A DNA stretch of 64,000 nt from Pseudoalteromonas sp. SMS1 (GTDB taxonomy: Bacteria; Pseudomonadota; Gammaproteobacteria; Enterobacterales; Alteromonadaceae). The stretch is from the NCBI RefSeq assembly GCF_021530565.1, contig NZ_JAKGBI010000012.1:1-64000 (forward strand). The letters are read 5' to 3'. Positions 1 to 8,952 of the stretch are shown one piece after another. How positions within the stretch are numbered: the stretch's first letter is position 1; every line of letters starts with the position of its first letter. The notes under the pieces are model-generated. The model had not been told where the DNA came from. It made no database searches and saw only the letters and a list, made by a program, of their open reading frames with translations. Position numbers and translations under genes: made by a program.

Positions 1-1463
1 GCATACGTCATCGACTGACCTTCAAACACCAAAGCCGTACTGTCAGGCGTTCGGACAGCCTGTGCTTCAAACTGTTGATGTACCATCAGTTCGTGTGCAG
101 GTGCACACGCTGTGTTGTTCCACGTATGTAGTTGTTGATGTACAGAGTGATGATCTAAACAATTAAACTCTTGAATTTTCGAGCTTGGGTTTTCAAGAAT
201 CTGTATAACTAAATTTTCTATCTGACATATATGTGATTCTATTTGTGAATGACTAAAATATGCATTATCAAAAGTAAATTCAGCAATTACATCATCATCT
301 TTTACAAAGTCTTGAATTGCAATTACAAGAGGCTTTGCTCCAAAGTCGTTATTAAGGGGTCTTCTATGGGTTTTGGTATTTTCAAAGCTATATTCATCTG
401 AATAATCTTCTACCGACAAAGATATATCAAACAAATTGGCTCCTAGATGACTTGTCGACCGCAATAGACGCATAAGTTCAGAAACAGGAAAACGTTGATG
501 TTTATACAAACTTCTCATTTGAGAAGTAATTGCCAGCATTGTCTCGACAAACGAACTTGATGGAGCAACAGGAACTACAACAGGCAAAATGGAAGAAAAC
601 ATACCTAATGATTTTTTCTGACTTGCAGATGTTCGATTGTGAACAGGCATTCCAATTGCAAGTTCTTCCCTGCCATCTGTCAGTTTAGAAAAATAAATTG
701 CCATAACCGCGAGGAAAAAATGTGTGTTAGAACCACCAACCTCCGCTGATAGCTTTGTCACAGCAGAGAATATACTACGCTTTATTGGCCAATAGGCCTT
801 AGAGAAAGAGCTACTATTGGAATTCAGCGACTTAGTGTTAAACAAAGGCTCAGGCAGTTTATTAAAACTTTCTAACCAAAAAGCTTTATCTTTTTGAAAA
901 CGCTTCGAAGATTTATATGCTGCGTCTGATTCAATAAAATCAATATAAGAAGATGTATAGTCACTTAGCTTTTCAGGGGAATTTAGATCATGGTATATAT
1001 CAATGAGGCGGGTTGAAAATAAGTAACTTGAGAATCCATCAGCCATTAGATGATGAAAGTACGCAACAACTATTCCCTCATCTTCCGCGACTTTGATCCA
1101 ATCGACTTTCCAAAGTGGATGGTTATATAAAGAAAAAGGTTCATTTAGTCGTTGCCGCATATGCTCTTGTGCACGTTGCTGCGGATCATCATAAGACGAA
1201 AAGTCTACTCGCTCGAATTGCACGTCAATGTCATTCTCAACTCTTTGAGTGACACCATATTCAGTTTTACTGAATACCAAACGAAATGCATCATTGTTAT
1301 CGATAAGAATTGAAAGGGCGGTACACAAACGTCCAAAATCAACCTTCCCTTTGATATGCATTGAACCACCAATATTATGACAAGGCAGTTCAGATTTTAG
1401 TTCTTGGTCTATCCATATTAATTCTTGAGGGGAAGTAAGTGGGTATTGTAATTTATCGCTCAT
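1..1463 (-). CDS. Nonribosomal peptide synthetase, N-terminal part (condensation domain, start of adenylation domain)
   Basis: Reading from the ATG at 1463 towards base 1 gives 487 uninterrupted codons that run off the window edge. The protein starts directly with a condensation domain. The catalytic motif HHLMADG lies at about residues 137-143 and is intact. At about residue 460 the sequence changes to a typical adenylation-domain opening (VHQQFEAQAVRTPDSTALVF near the edge). With no loading A-T pair ahead of it, the C domain may be a starter type that takes an acyl group, or may accept a peptide from another NRPS protein; phylogeny would decide. The gene lies 189 bases downstream of the cyclic-peptide exporter on the same strand, so the two probably belong to one cluster that continues to the left. 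The ribosome binding site is weak (AGGT). Confidence 0.93.
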   Translation of the reverse strand, partial: MSDKLQYPLTSPQELIWIDQELKSELPCHNIGGSMHIKGKVDFGRLCTALSILIDNNDAFRLVFSKTEYGVTQRVENDIDVQFERVDFSSYDDPQQRAQEHMRQRLNEPFSLYNHPLWKVDWIKVAEDEGIVVAYFHHLMADGFSSYLFSTRLIDIYHDLNSPEKLSDYTSSYIDFIESDAAYKSSKRFQKDKAFWLESFNKLPEPLFNTKSLNSNSSSFSKAYWPIKRSIFSAVTKLSAEVGGSNTHFFLAVMAIYFSKLTDGREELAIGMPVHNRTSASQKKSLGMFSSILPVVVPVAPSSSFVETMLAITSQMRSLYKHQRFPVSELMRLLRSTSHLGANLFDISLSVEDYSDEYSFENTKTHRRPLNNDFGAKPLVIAIQDFVKDDDVIAEFTFDNAYFSHSQIESHICQIENLVIQILENPSSKIQEFNCLDHHSVHQQLHTWNNTACAPAHELMVHQQFEAQAVRTPDSTALVFEGQSMTY

Positions 1464-1652
1464 GACAATTTATTAACCTATTTTTATATACACTCTTATT
1501 AACTTATAAATTTAAAAAGTTAATTCAGAACCATCCTTGAAGTTATATTTCTTTAAAATTCAAATTAAAAACGTATAGAAATTAAATTATATTTACAACA
1601 GGATTTAAATTTTCACCTATATCACAGGGGAAACGACACTTTATTTTGGAAG

Positions 1653-3362
1653 CTAAACCATAGTAGCTGATTCTTTTTCTTTTGATTCGATGCCAACTAG
1701 TTCCCCTCCATCCATAAAGATTAGCCTATCGGCACATTTGAAATAACGATCATCGTGAGAAACAACAATGACTAACTTATTATCTTTTTTCATGGTGGGT
1801 AAAATTTGATGATAAAAAACTTTTTTGAATTCAGGATCCTGATCAGCGGCCCACTCATCAAAAATATAAATATCCTTATCTTCAATCAAAGAAACTAAAA
1901 GTGCTAACCTACGACGCTGTCCGTCAGATAGTTTGGTGGTAGTAAAATAGCCATTAACAAAATCAGTTTTTCCTGCCAAGCCTAAGCTTTCCAAATAAAA
2001 ATTGACTTTCTCAACATCTGACAAACTTTGCTTTTTATACAGCTTGCTAAACAAGTAATAGTCTGAATATATAACTGAGATCCGCTCTCTAGCTAAAGCA
2101 ATATTACTTTCATTAATAACCGTATTATCAAACAAAACCTCACCCTCATCACATTGATAATGAAGTGAAATTAACTTGCTTAATGTAGACTTACCAGAGC
2201 CGTTACCGCCCACAATGAAATTTATTTGACTTCGACTAAATGAGAGACTGACGGGCTTTAAAGAGAATGAGTTATCAGATTGTTTACTAGCGTACTTATA
2301 GCTTACACCTTTGACATTGTATGTATTCCATTCCGGCAACGGTAAAGAATCGTTACGGTATACTTCACCGTCGTAACGCTCTAATGCATGTATACGTTTC
2401 AATGCAACATTCCCTATTTCAAGCTCTCTCAACATCCCTAAGATTGTTGCAAGTGGGCCAGCTATATAGAGTAGGGCCATTATAATTCCTGCACTTTCTT
2501 CTTTGGGAAAAGGAATATAGCTGGGCAAAACAAAAACAAGGAAGCCAATAATAAAAAAAGACAAAAGATCACTTGCTGTAGCAGATAAATGAAGAATTCC
2601 ATCAGCAATTTTTTCTAATTTTGTAGACTTTAAAAGTGGATTTTCTATTTCTTCTTTTATGTAATTTTTCGATTTATTTCTATCTAGTTTAAGCTCAAAC
2701 GCTCCAAATATTAAACCCCTTAAGCCCTCTTGAATAACATCGCTAAACTCTCGCGATTTAGCGTACGAACCTCTAACAAGCCTGACTGGCGTTTGATAAA
2801 GAATAAGGCCAAATATGACGGAAACTATAACAATTGCAAAAACAACAGAGTTCAATATAAACAAGTAACTAAACATACCAATTATTGTTACTATTGAAAC
2901 GACAATAACGGGAATACCTACAGCAGCATTAGCCACACTTAGTACATCCTCAGTCAGTACATTTAACAATCGAGAAAAACCTACCTTTTCCATATCATCA
3001 AGTTTCATACTGTTAACTCTCTTAACAATATTTATTTTTAATTCTGCAGTAGCTGATTTTGCGATATTATTAACAAGAATAACTGAAGCGGCTTTAGTGA
3101 AAAGTATTATGATAACGGTTAAGAAGAATACCCACCCCTCATTACCATCTATAAAATTATATGCTTGAAAATAACCATCATTAACTCCAACTTCATCGCT
3201 GTCTTTACCTTGAATACTATTAACAATAATTGGAATTATCAGACTATAAAAGAAACCTGATAAAGCACCAATAGTAACTGCTAAAACCAATAGCTTTGGT
3301 GAATATGAGAACAACAAGGAAGTTATAGAAACCTTTTTATTGTTTGAATCACTACTACTCAT
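1653..3362 (-). CDS. Cyclic peptide export ABC transporter, SyrD/PvdE family (fused membrane and ATPase domains)
   Basis: A 569-residue inner-membrane half-transporter. Hydrophobic segments fill residues about 20-320. The nucleotide-binding domain follows, with Walker A GGNGSGKST (385-393), signature LSDGQRRR (478-485), Walker B DIYIFDEW (497-504) and H-loop SHDDRY (535-540). The FDEWAADQDP stretch after Walker B is characteristic of the SyrD/PvdE cyclic peptide or siderophore-precursor exporters, not of toxin-type bacteriocin exporters. There is no C39 peptidase domain. The ATG at 3362 has AAGGA a few bases upstream. In this family the transporter moves an NRPS product or precursor across the inner membrane, which fits the NRPS gene just downstream on the same strand. 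Confidence 0.92.
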   Translation of the reverse strand: MSSSDSNNKKVSITSLLFSYSPKLLVLAVTIGALSGFFYSLIIPIIVNSIQGKDSDEVGVNDGYFQAYNFIDGNEGWVFFLTVIIILFTKAASVILVNNIAKSATAELKINIVKRVNSMKLDDMEKVGFSRLLNVLTEDVLSVANAAVGIPVIVVSIVTIIGMFSYLFILNSVVFAIVIVSVIFGLILYQTPVRLVRGSYAKSREFSDVIQEGLRGLIFGAFELKLDRNKSKNYIKEEIENPLLKSTKLEKIADGILHLSATASDLLSFFIIGFLVFVLPSYIPFPKEESAGIIMALLYIAGPLATILGMLRELEIGNVALKRIHALERYDGEVYRNDSLPLPEWNTYNVKGVSYKYASKQSDNSFSLKPVSLSFSRSQINFIVGGNGSGKSTLSKLISLHYQCDEGEVLFDNTVINESNIALARERISVIYSDYYLFSKLYKKQSLSDVEKVNFYLESLGLAGKTDFVNGYFTTTKLSDGQRRRLALLVSLIEDKDIYIFDEWAADQDPEFKKVFYHQILPTMKKDNKLVIVVSHDDRYFKCADRLIFMDGGELVGIESKEKESATMV

Positions 3363-3737
3363 CCATGTTCCTTAAAAATAAAATTTAAAACCACAAACAC
3401 TGAAAATCATATTACCTATTGAAAACCTCTAAACTAGAATTAAATGAACTTTCACCATACCAACACCATAAAAAAGTAGAAAATATAGTAAAAGCAATCT
3501 TCATAAAGACAGTAATGATAATAATAAGCAATTTAAATTATAAACTAGAGGTAAAATTTCACTCTGTATAGTTCTGTTCACTAGCCTTTACTTAAAAAAT
3601 TTAAATCAAACACCTCTGTCTAGTTTTATTTAAATTTTTATAGAGATAAAGATAAGAGCTTATTATTCAAATGACATTCTTATACAGAACAAAATTGAAA
3701 GATAAGCTTTTCTATTTATAAATATCTAAGGTAAGAT
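3363..3737. other. Gene-free AT-rich gap in the NRPS cluster
   Basis: These 375 bases between two minus-strand genes are strongly AT-rich and hold no open frame with a plausible start. They probably carry a promoter for the exporter and NRPS genes, but I could not pick out a convincing -35/-10 pair. Confidence 0.5.
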
Positions 3738-4619
3738 TTAGCCAATTAGCTTAGCTTGTTCTTTTTGAAATGAATCATACTTATAAAAGTTCTTCTTGGC
3801 ATTTTGAATAAAATCAGATTGACTGAAAATATTAAGAACAAGCCACTTATTAAGTATATCCATAGGGAAAGGTAATGGTCTAAGAAAGTCAACAAATAGA
3901 ACAGTTCTAGTCTTATCTGATTCGTTCCAAGCTGAATGCTCAAAACTATCATCAAAAACTAAACTTTTGCCATTTTCCCAACCTTGCACTTCGTCTTCAA
4001 TTTGAATTGCACATTTTTCGGGAACACTGATCCCCAAGTGATAACGCAACAATCCATTGTAAACGCCGGTATGAGGAGGGATCTTTTTACCAGGCTTTAG
4101 AATTGAATACATAGCAGACACCCAGCCAGGTATGTTATTTAGCAATTTCATCGTGGATGGAAACAAAGCTATGTTATCTTCTATAGACTCTCCATATCCT
4201 TTAAGCACGATCACTTTCCACTTATCATCTGATGTCAGATAAGTTTGCTCGTTCTGAATTTCTTGGAAAGCAGGAATATTTTCTTCCTGAGATAAAGCTA
4301 ATAATACTTCATTCAAAACTTCTGAATACAAGGCTTCAGCTTCTTTAATCCAGGAAAAGTCCTCATTATTAAAAAACTTAACATTCCCATCTTCTGTTTG
4401 ACGAATGATTTCAGTAGCCACAGGGTGTAGTATGTGTCCCCACTCATGCATGTTATCTAAAGTCAGTAAGTCAAATTGCCCCAACAAATATTCTGCTTTA
4501 GATTTATCATGTTCGAATAATTTGTCCAGCAACGGTGATAGACTATTAACCAACGAACTAAAGTCACCCCTATTGAGATCCATTTCTATTTTTTGTGTAC
4601 TTTCCTGCATTACATTCAC
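3738..4619 (-). CDS. Aspartyl/asparaginyl beta-hydroxylase-like 2-oxoglutarate oxygenase
   Basis: 293 residues. The C-terminal half carries the family signature: PPHTGVYNGLLRYHLG at 181-196, with iron ligand H183, and FDDSFEHSAWN at about 222-232, with H228, followed by R238, which should bind 2-oxoglutarate. Family members hydroxylate Asp or Asn beta-carbons, or lipid A acyl chains in LpxO-like members, using Fe(II), O2 and 2-oxoglutarate. The N-terminal 120 residues match nothing I recognise. Its place between the NRPS exporter and a glycosyltransferase on the same strand suggests it tailors the peptide, for instance at a beta-hydroxy amino acid. That substrate is inference, because NRPS-linked beta-hydroxylases usually belong to other oxygenase families. 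Confidence 0.85.
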   Translation of the reverse strand: MNVMQESTQKIEMDLNRGDFSSLVNSLSPLLDKLFEHDKSKAEYLLGQFDLLTLDNMHEWGHILHPVATEIIRQTEDGNVKFFNNEDFSWIKEAEALYSEVLNEVLLALSQEENIPAFQEIQNEQTYLTSDDKWKVIVLKGYGESIEDNIALFPSTMKLLNNIPGWVSAMYSILKPGKKIPPHTGVYNGLLRYHLGISVPEKCAIQIEDEVQGWENGKSLVFDDSFEHSAWNESDKTRTVLFVDFLRPLPFPMDILNKWLVLNIFSQSDFIQNAKKNFYKYDSFQKEQAKLIG

Positions 4620-4861
4620 TCCTTAAAATAAAGCCCAAACACTGTATTAGAATACGATTACGACACAGATATAAATAGTTGCCCTTCAGTACTATCATCA
4701 AAGCAAATCTATACCTGTCCTGTATGATGACAGCAAACTAAGCAGGTTATGGGGAATATAAAAACGCTAATGTCATCGCTCTTAGTCATTTCAAAATTTG
4801 CGCGTGTTTACTCAAAAGCCCGTTTTCACATACCCAAAGTAAGCTTTCAAAGTCTATCAAG

Positions 4862-5656
4862 CTAAACGCTCAATCCAATTTCATCATCTTTATAAAGTCG
4901 ACCATAAATAGCTTCTGAATTTGGGTTTACATCTGGCAATTTTTTTATGATCAATTCGCCCAAGTTGGCTTCAGTAGTAAGTGGGCCGCCGCTTTCAAAT
5001 TTTTCAAGATCATCTTCAATAAGTATATCTTTTACTTCTGAAGCCAAACCTGCATAGTGAATAATATAACTATCGACTCTTTCAGATGGATCAACATTAA
5101 GAAACAGCATGTGATTAAACTGAATAGGTAAATGGAACACTTCACAACCAAGTTTATTGACATTGTAATTTAGGAGTGTTTGCTCTGGGTACTTGAGTCC
5201 CCCTTGCGAGTCCTCAGTAAATTCGAAAATAGATTTGTGGCATTTCGAGAGGACCATCACACCCACATTGAAATAGTCCTTGTCCCACTTAATTGGGGGC
5301 ATCTTTTCAAGCATATCATTGATTTCCAGTGTCTGATCAATGCCAAAATCAGTTTCATATAGCACTGCAAATTGCTCTTCAGGTACGATATCAAATAGAT
5401 TTGGACAACTTTCTCGAACCACGGTATCAAGATCTAAAAAAATAATTCTTTCGTACGATTTTAAAAGCTCAAATAATTTAAATTTAGCCCAGTATGCAGA
5501 ATATTCTGATTCTATTAAAGGAAGCTCAAACTCTTTTATTTCGACGAAATCAGCTCCTATCTTATTTGCATAAGCTTTATGGGTAGGGAGAGTTAGGCTC
5601 GCCATTTTGCTATAACGCGTACCAATATTAATAGTGACAACAGCATGCTTCTTCAT
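4862..5656 (-). CDS. Glycosyltransferase, GT8/glycogenin-like
   Basis: 264 residues with a GT-A fold signature. A nucleotide-binding start MKKHAVVTINIG is followed by IIFLDLDTVV, whose DxD (D75, D77) binds the metal and sugar nucleotide. FNVGVMVLS (about 129-137), the EQTLLN stretch (158-163) and IIHYAG with H200 all follow the GT8-like layout. The acceptor is unknown. It is the most upstream gene of the minus-strand set that includes the hydroxylase, exporter and NRPS, so a role in glycosylating the hydroxylated peptide or the cell surface is possible. A 240-base gap separates it from the hydroxylase. The start at 5656 leaves the first beta-strand complete. Confidence 0.8.
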   Translation of the reverse strand: MKKHAVVTINIGTRYSKMASLTLPTHKAYANKIGADFVEIKEFELPLIESEYSAYWAKFKLFELLKSYERIIFLDLDTVVRESCPNLFDIVPEEQFAVLYETDFGIDQTLEINDMLEKMPPIKWDKDYFNVGVMVLSKCHKSIFEFTEDSQGGLKYPEQTLLNYNVNKLGCEVFHLPIQFNHMLFLNVDPSERVDSYIIHYAGLASEVKDILIEDDLEKFESGGPLTTEANLGELIIKKLPDVNPNSEAIYGRLYKDDEIGLSV

Positions 5657-6603
5657 TCAGAGTTATTTCCCTTTATTTTTGAAATGAAAAATAAATTAAA
5701 ATTTGAATTAATTTATTAATTAATAAAACATATGTCCTTAGCAAAAACTATTAAACTGAATAGTTAAATCAGATTAGTTGTAACAAAGCATTTATAAAAC
5801 TTTTCAGCTAACGAGTTACGCAAACACGTTTACGCATTCTAACCTAGAAAAATTGACGCATTAATTACAATAAAAAGCAAACCAAAAGCGAATAAATTGG
5901 CCACAAAATAACAAAAACAATGATGTTGGTCAATCTATAATATACGTTACTGCTTAAAGGATTTTTCCTTCTATCTCATATGGATAGAAAACTTAACATA
6001 GAAAGTTTTCAATTTTTTTTCAAACATAATTTATTGCATACGTATTCATAGCATACATTTTATTTACAAATCACTAGGTGAAAGTTTCAATAACCACACG
6101 TATTAAAAAGGGTAAAAAACTACACAATATTTATTAGATAAAAAATATAGTTAAGCCTATAAACATCTACCTTCCCCACAAAAAATGGCTTTTTCAAGCT
6201 TTTTAATTGCAAATTGAACAACATAATTATTTCACGAAATATCAGGGGAAATTTATAGATTAAAAAGCTAATTAATTAGGAAAATGCAAAAATAAAAAGG
6301 GTAATTAGAGACGTCTAAATTTTTATAATTAGGTGTTACATAGTAAGAGAGCATGGCTCTTTGATAGTATTATCTTAAAAATAGGAATGGACAGACTCAA
6401 TAATAATAGTAGAAGTAATGCAATATTAATAAATGCATAACTTCTACAAACCTTTAACTGTCTATTATTCAATCATTCCCTATGAAGATCTGAGGCAGAT
6501 ATGTACAAACTTGCACCACATAGCCTCCAATTAAAGTGAGGCTAAGTGGCACAACGGATCACATAAGCCAATGCAATCACCAATTAATACGAATAGAGTT
6601 TTT
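5657..6603. other. Long AT-rich intergenic region between divergent glycosyltransferases
   Basis: About 950 bases without a credible gene. The composition is very AT-rich compared with the housekeeping genes to the right. It should hold the divergent promoters for the two flanking glycosyltransferase genes. I see no tRNA, no strong terminator and no recognisable insertion sequence. Confidence 0.5.
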
Positions 6604-7365
6604 ATGCCTAAAAAAGTGCTGATAGCGATACCCATAACAGATAGAGATGAGCCACTTATCGCCGAATGTTTCAATGCGTTGAAAAATGCTATTGAATACG
6701 TAGAAAGTAACGAGGTTAATCCAATAGAATTTAATATTTTAATTATGCCTAGAACGACTGATCTTGCAGCTATTGATAATTGGTCTAGATTAAAGAACAC
6801 ATCAGCATACCCTATAAAGATTGAATGTGTTGATCCCTATGAAATTAGTTCACGTCATAACCTCGCAGCCATAGCCATGAAACGGAATTTAGCGCTAAAA
6901 AAAGCATTGGTAAATAACGACGATTATGTGCTTTTTGTTGACTCAGATATTTTGGTGAATCCAAACACAATCTTCGATTTACTTAGCGCGGCTTATCTAG
7001 GGCATGATATTACAATATCAGCCTACGAAGTTGTTTGGTTAGGGTACCCTGCTATATGCACTATTCAAGACGGCAAAATAGGCATATTGGATCTATCAAA
7101 CAAAAATGAAAACATTGCACAACCAGTTCAAATTGTAGGCATGGGCTGTAGCCTGATTAGCAAAACATGTTTCAATATTCCTTTCTCAGACCAATTCACT
7201 GATCCGACTCATGAGGCACTATTAAAAAACGCTTTAAGAGAAGATAACGGGGCAGATTCCATTATTTTTGGTGAAGACGTCATATTTTCACTAAGTTGCC
7301 TAACACAAGGAAAATCAATGTATTTCACAGGAGACGTAGTGGAACACAAATACAAACGACAGTAA
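6604..7365 (+). CDS. Glycosyltransferase-like protein with DSD motif
   Basis: 253 residues from the ATG at 6604; an upstream ATG at 6571 would add 11 residues, but the fold begins at KVLIAIPITDRDEP just after 6604. Neither start has a clear ribosome binding site. The motif YVLFVDSDILVNP (DSD at about residues 113-115) fits the metal-binding DxD of GT-A glycosyltransferases. VGMGCSLISK and IIFGEDVIFS later in the chain match the GT2/GT62-like pattern, in which an acidic residue acts near the acceptor site. The donor and acceptor are unknown. It faces away from the minus-strand NRPS group and may belong to the same cluster. It is AT-rich like its neighbours on the left. Confidence 0.7.
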   Translation: MPKKVLIAIPITDRDEPLIAECFNALKNAIEYVESNEVNPIEFNILIMPRTTDLAAIDNWSRLKNTSAYPIKIECVDPYEISSRHNLAAIAMKRNLALKKALVNNDDYVLFVDSDILVNPNTIFDLLSAAYLGHDITISAYEVVWLGYPAICTIQDGKIGILDLSNKNENIAQPVQIVGMGCSLISKTCFNIPFSDQFTDPTHEALLKNALREDNGADSIIFGEDVIFSLSCLTQGKSMYFTGDVVEHKYKRQ

Positions 7366-8091
7366 TGGCCTGAGGCGAGCTAATAGTCGTCATTAGATCG
7401 CCAACACCTCAGATAACACTATGCTATGCAATTCAACCACACTGATCATCGCCCACATCATAAACTACAGATCAAACTTTAAGTGCGCATCAGCTTATTT
7501 TTAAGCAAGGTTCAAGCAAGTACTATCTCAATCATAAATACTTACTCCTTGAAAAAATTGTATATATATTAGAGATAAGCAAATTTAGTATCGGACATTA
7601 TGATTTGATTCATGTATCACCTACGCAACAAAGTGATATTGAAAATCAGTGGATCCCACATGGATTGATAACTGAGGGCGATAATCTTGACTATAAAAAA
7701 TGGACAATTAAGTTTTTTTTAGAATATTTACTTATATATACCTTATTTTATAGATCCAAAAAAACATCTTGATAACCTTCAGATCGATCAAACTCAGAAT
7801 AAAACTATCCACATGACTATTTTTTGGTGTCAGCAAGAGCAAGAGATTGTGATCATCACGCTCGATGACTGCACCTTATCTTAAGCTTACTACCTGTTTA
7901 TCCACAGTAAACAATTAAAAACCAAGCTCGGAATAATTTATTTACCCGTTATAAAACAACAAGATATGAAGAAGCACTCACAATATATCAATTATTCACC
8001 AATTAATTTTATCCCTGTGAAAAACTATCTCTTTACTTCTGCCCATGGCGCATTATTATGAGCGGCATAAATAGTGCCTTTTCGAGATAAA
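7366..8091. other. Intergenic region with a DnaA box and possible decayed coding remnants
   Basis: No intact gene. One frame from about 7573 to 7770 stays open but has no start codon, so it may be a gene fragment. A consensus DnaA box TTATCCACA lies at 7898-7906, about 650 bases before the main origin cluster, and may help control mioC. Several GATC sites are scattered here. The region marks the boundary between the accessory NRPS cluster and the conserved origin genes. Confidence 0.5.
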
Positions 8092-8535
8092 ATGAGTAAC
8101 TTAGAGATCATAATTGGCAGTCAAATGGGATCAGCAGAATACGTTGCAGAGCAACTAGCTGAGGATCTTGAAACAAGATCCGTCACATGCAATCTGCATG
8201 AGCAGCCTGATCTGTCGGAGTGTAAGGGTGATACTTGGTTAATAATTACATCGACTTATGGCGCCGGTGATTACCCAGAAAACTTATTGCCCTTTATCTC
8301 TCAGCTCCAAGAGCAGGAAGATATGAGCCATATAAAGTTTGCTGTAGTCGGTATAGGTGACTCAAGTTACGATACATATAACCATGCAGCAATCAATGGC
8401 ACGAAACTGCTGACAGACAAAGGTGCAAAGCCTTTACTACCCACCCTTACAATAGATGTATTAGATGAAGCGTTACCAGAAGACACGGCATTAGCATGGC
8501 TACCAACGCTAAGTGAGATCTTAATAGCAAGTTGA
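8092..8535 (+). CDS. mioC: Flavodoxin-like protein MioC
   Basis: 147 residues from the ATG at 8092; a GTG at 8074 in frame would add six residues not typical of the family. The N-terminus MSNLEIIIGSQMGSAEYVAE contains the FMN phosphate loop of short-chain flavodoxins. ITSTYGAGDYPENL and GIGDSSYDTYNHAA are the other two FMN-contacting loops. MioC is an FMN protein reported to support biotin synthase in E. coli, and its transcription points into oriC. The order mioC - oriC - mnmG and the orientations seen here match E. coli. Confidence 0.93.
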   Translation: MSNLEIIIGSQMGSAEYVAEQLAEDLETRSVTCNLHEQPDLSECKGDTWLIITSTYGAGDYPENLLPFISQLQEQEDMSHIKFAVVGIGDSSYDTYNHAAINGTKLLTDKGAKPLLPTLTIDVLDEALPEDTALAWLPTLSEILIAS

Positions 8536-8539
8536 GAAA

Positions 8540-8846
8540 GATCTGTTTCACATAAGTTATCCACAATATTTCTTAAATTTAATGAGTAGTGTGGATAACC
8601 TTTGATCTAACTGCTGATCTATACTTACTTATCCATTGGATAACTTTAAGGGCATAACTGGCTGTGTATAAATAGCCGATTTGATCAAAGCTTATACGCC
8701 ATAAGATCCGATCTAATTCACACCATTTGATCTGACTTAAGTCTTTGGATCAATATAGGAATATCACGTTATGCACAGATCTTACTGCCTATAAATATAA
8801 GATCAATAAAGATCTTTAAAAAGATCCTTATATATATTTAGTGATC
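8540..8846. other. oriC: Chromosomal replication origin oriC
   Basis: Thirteen GATC sites occur in about 310 bases, where roughly one would be expected by chance. DnaA boxes are visible: TTATCCACA at 8557-8565 (plus), its complement TGTGGATAA at 8590-8598 (minus), TGTGTATAA at 8663-8671 (minus, one mismatch) and TTATGCACA at 8769-8777 (plus). A weaker mirrored pair forms the palindrome TTATCCATTGGATAA at 8629-8643. The cluster lies between mioC and mnmG, the classical gammaproteobacterial oriC site. Dense GATC sites are the substrate for Dam methylation and SeqA sequestration. Boundaries are approximate. Confidence 0.93.
8799..8846. other. Probable DNA unwinding element of oriC
   Basis: On the mnmG side of the origin, AT-rich segments each begin with GATC at 8801, 8811 and 8823, followed by a run of TATATATTTAG and a further GATC at 8843. 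This resembles the GATC-headed 13-mers of the E. coli unwinding element in both composition and position relative to the DnaA boxes. Confidence 0.7.
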
Positions 8847-8952
8847 CATTTTATCTATGGGTTAAAATTTAATCGTTTCACTTCTGCGTTTTTCTAGGTA
8901 GAATACGCACCCTTTCGAAATTTGCTGGTTGTATTTAAGTAGGATCCCGTAA

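Noticed and set aside
8545-8553. TGTTTCACA-like half parS at the oriC edge
   Set aside because: Only one arm is present; no mirrored GTGAAACA follows.
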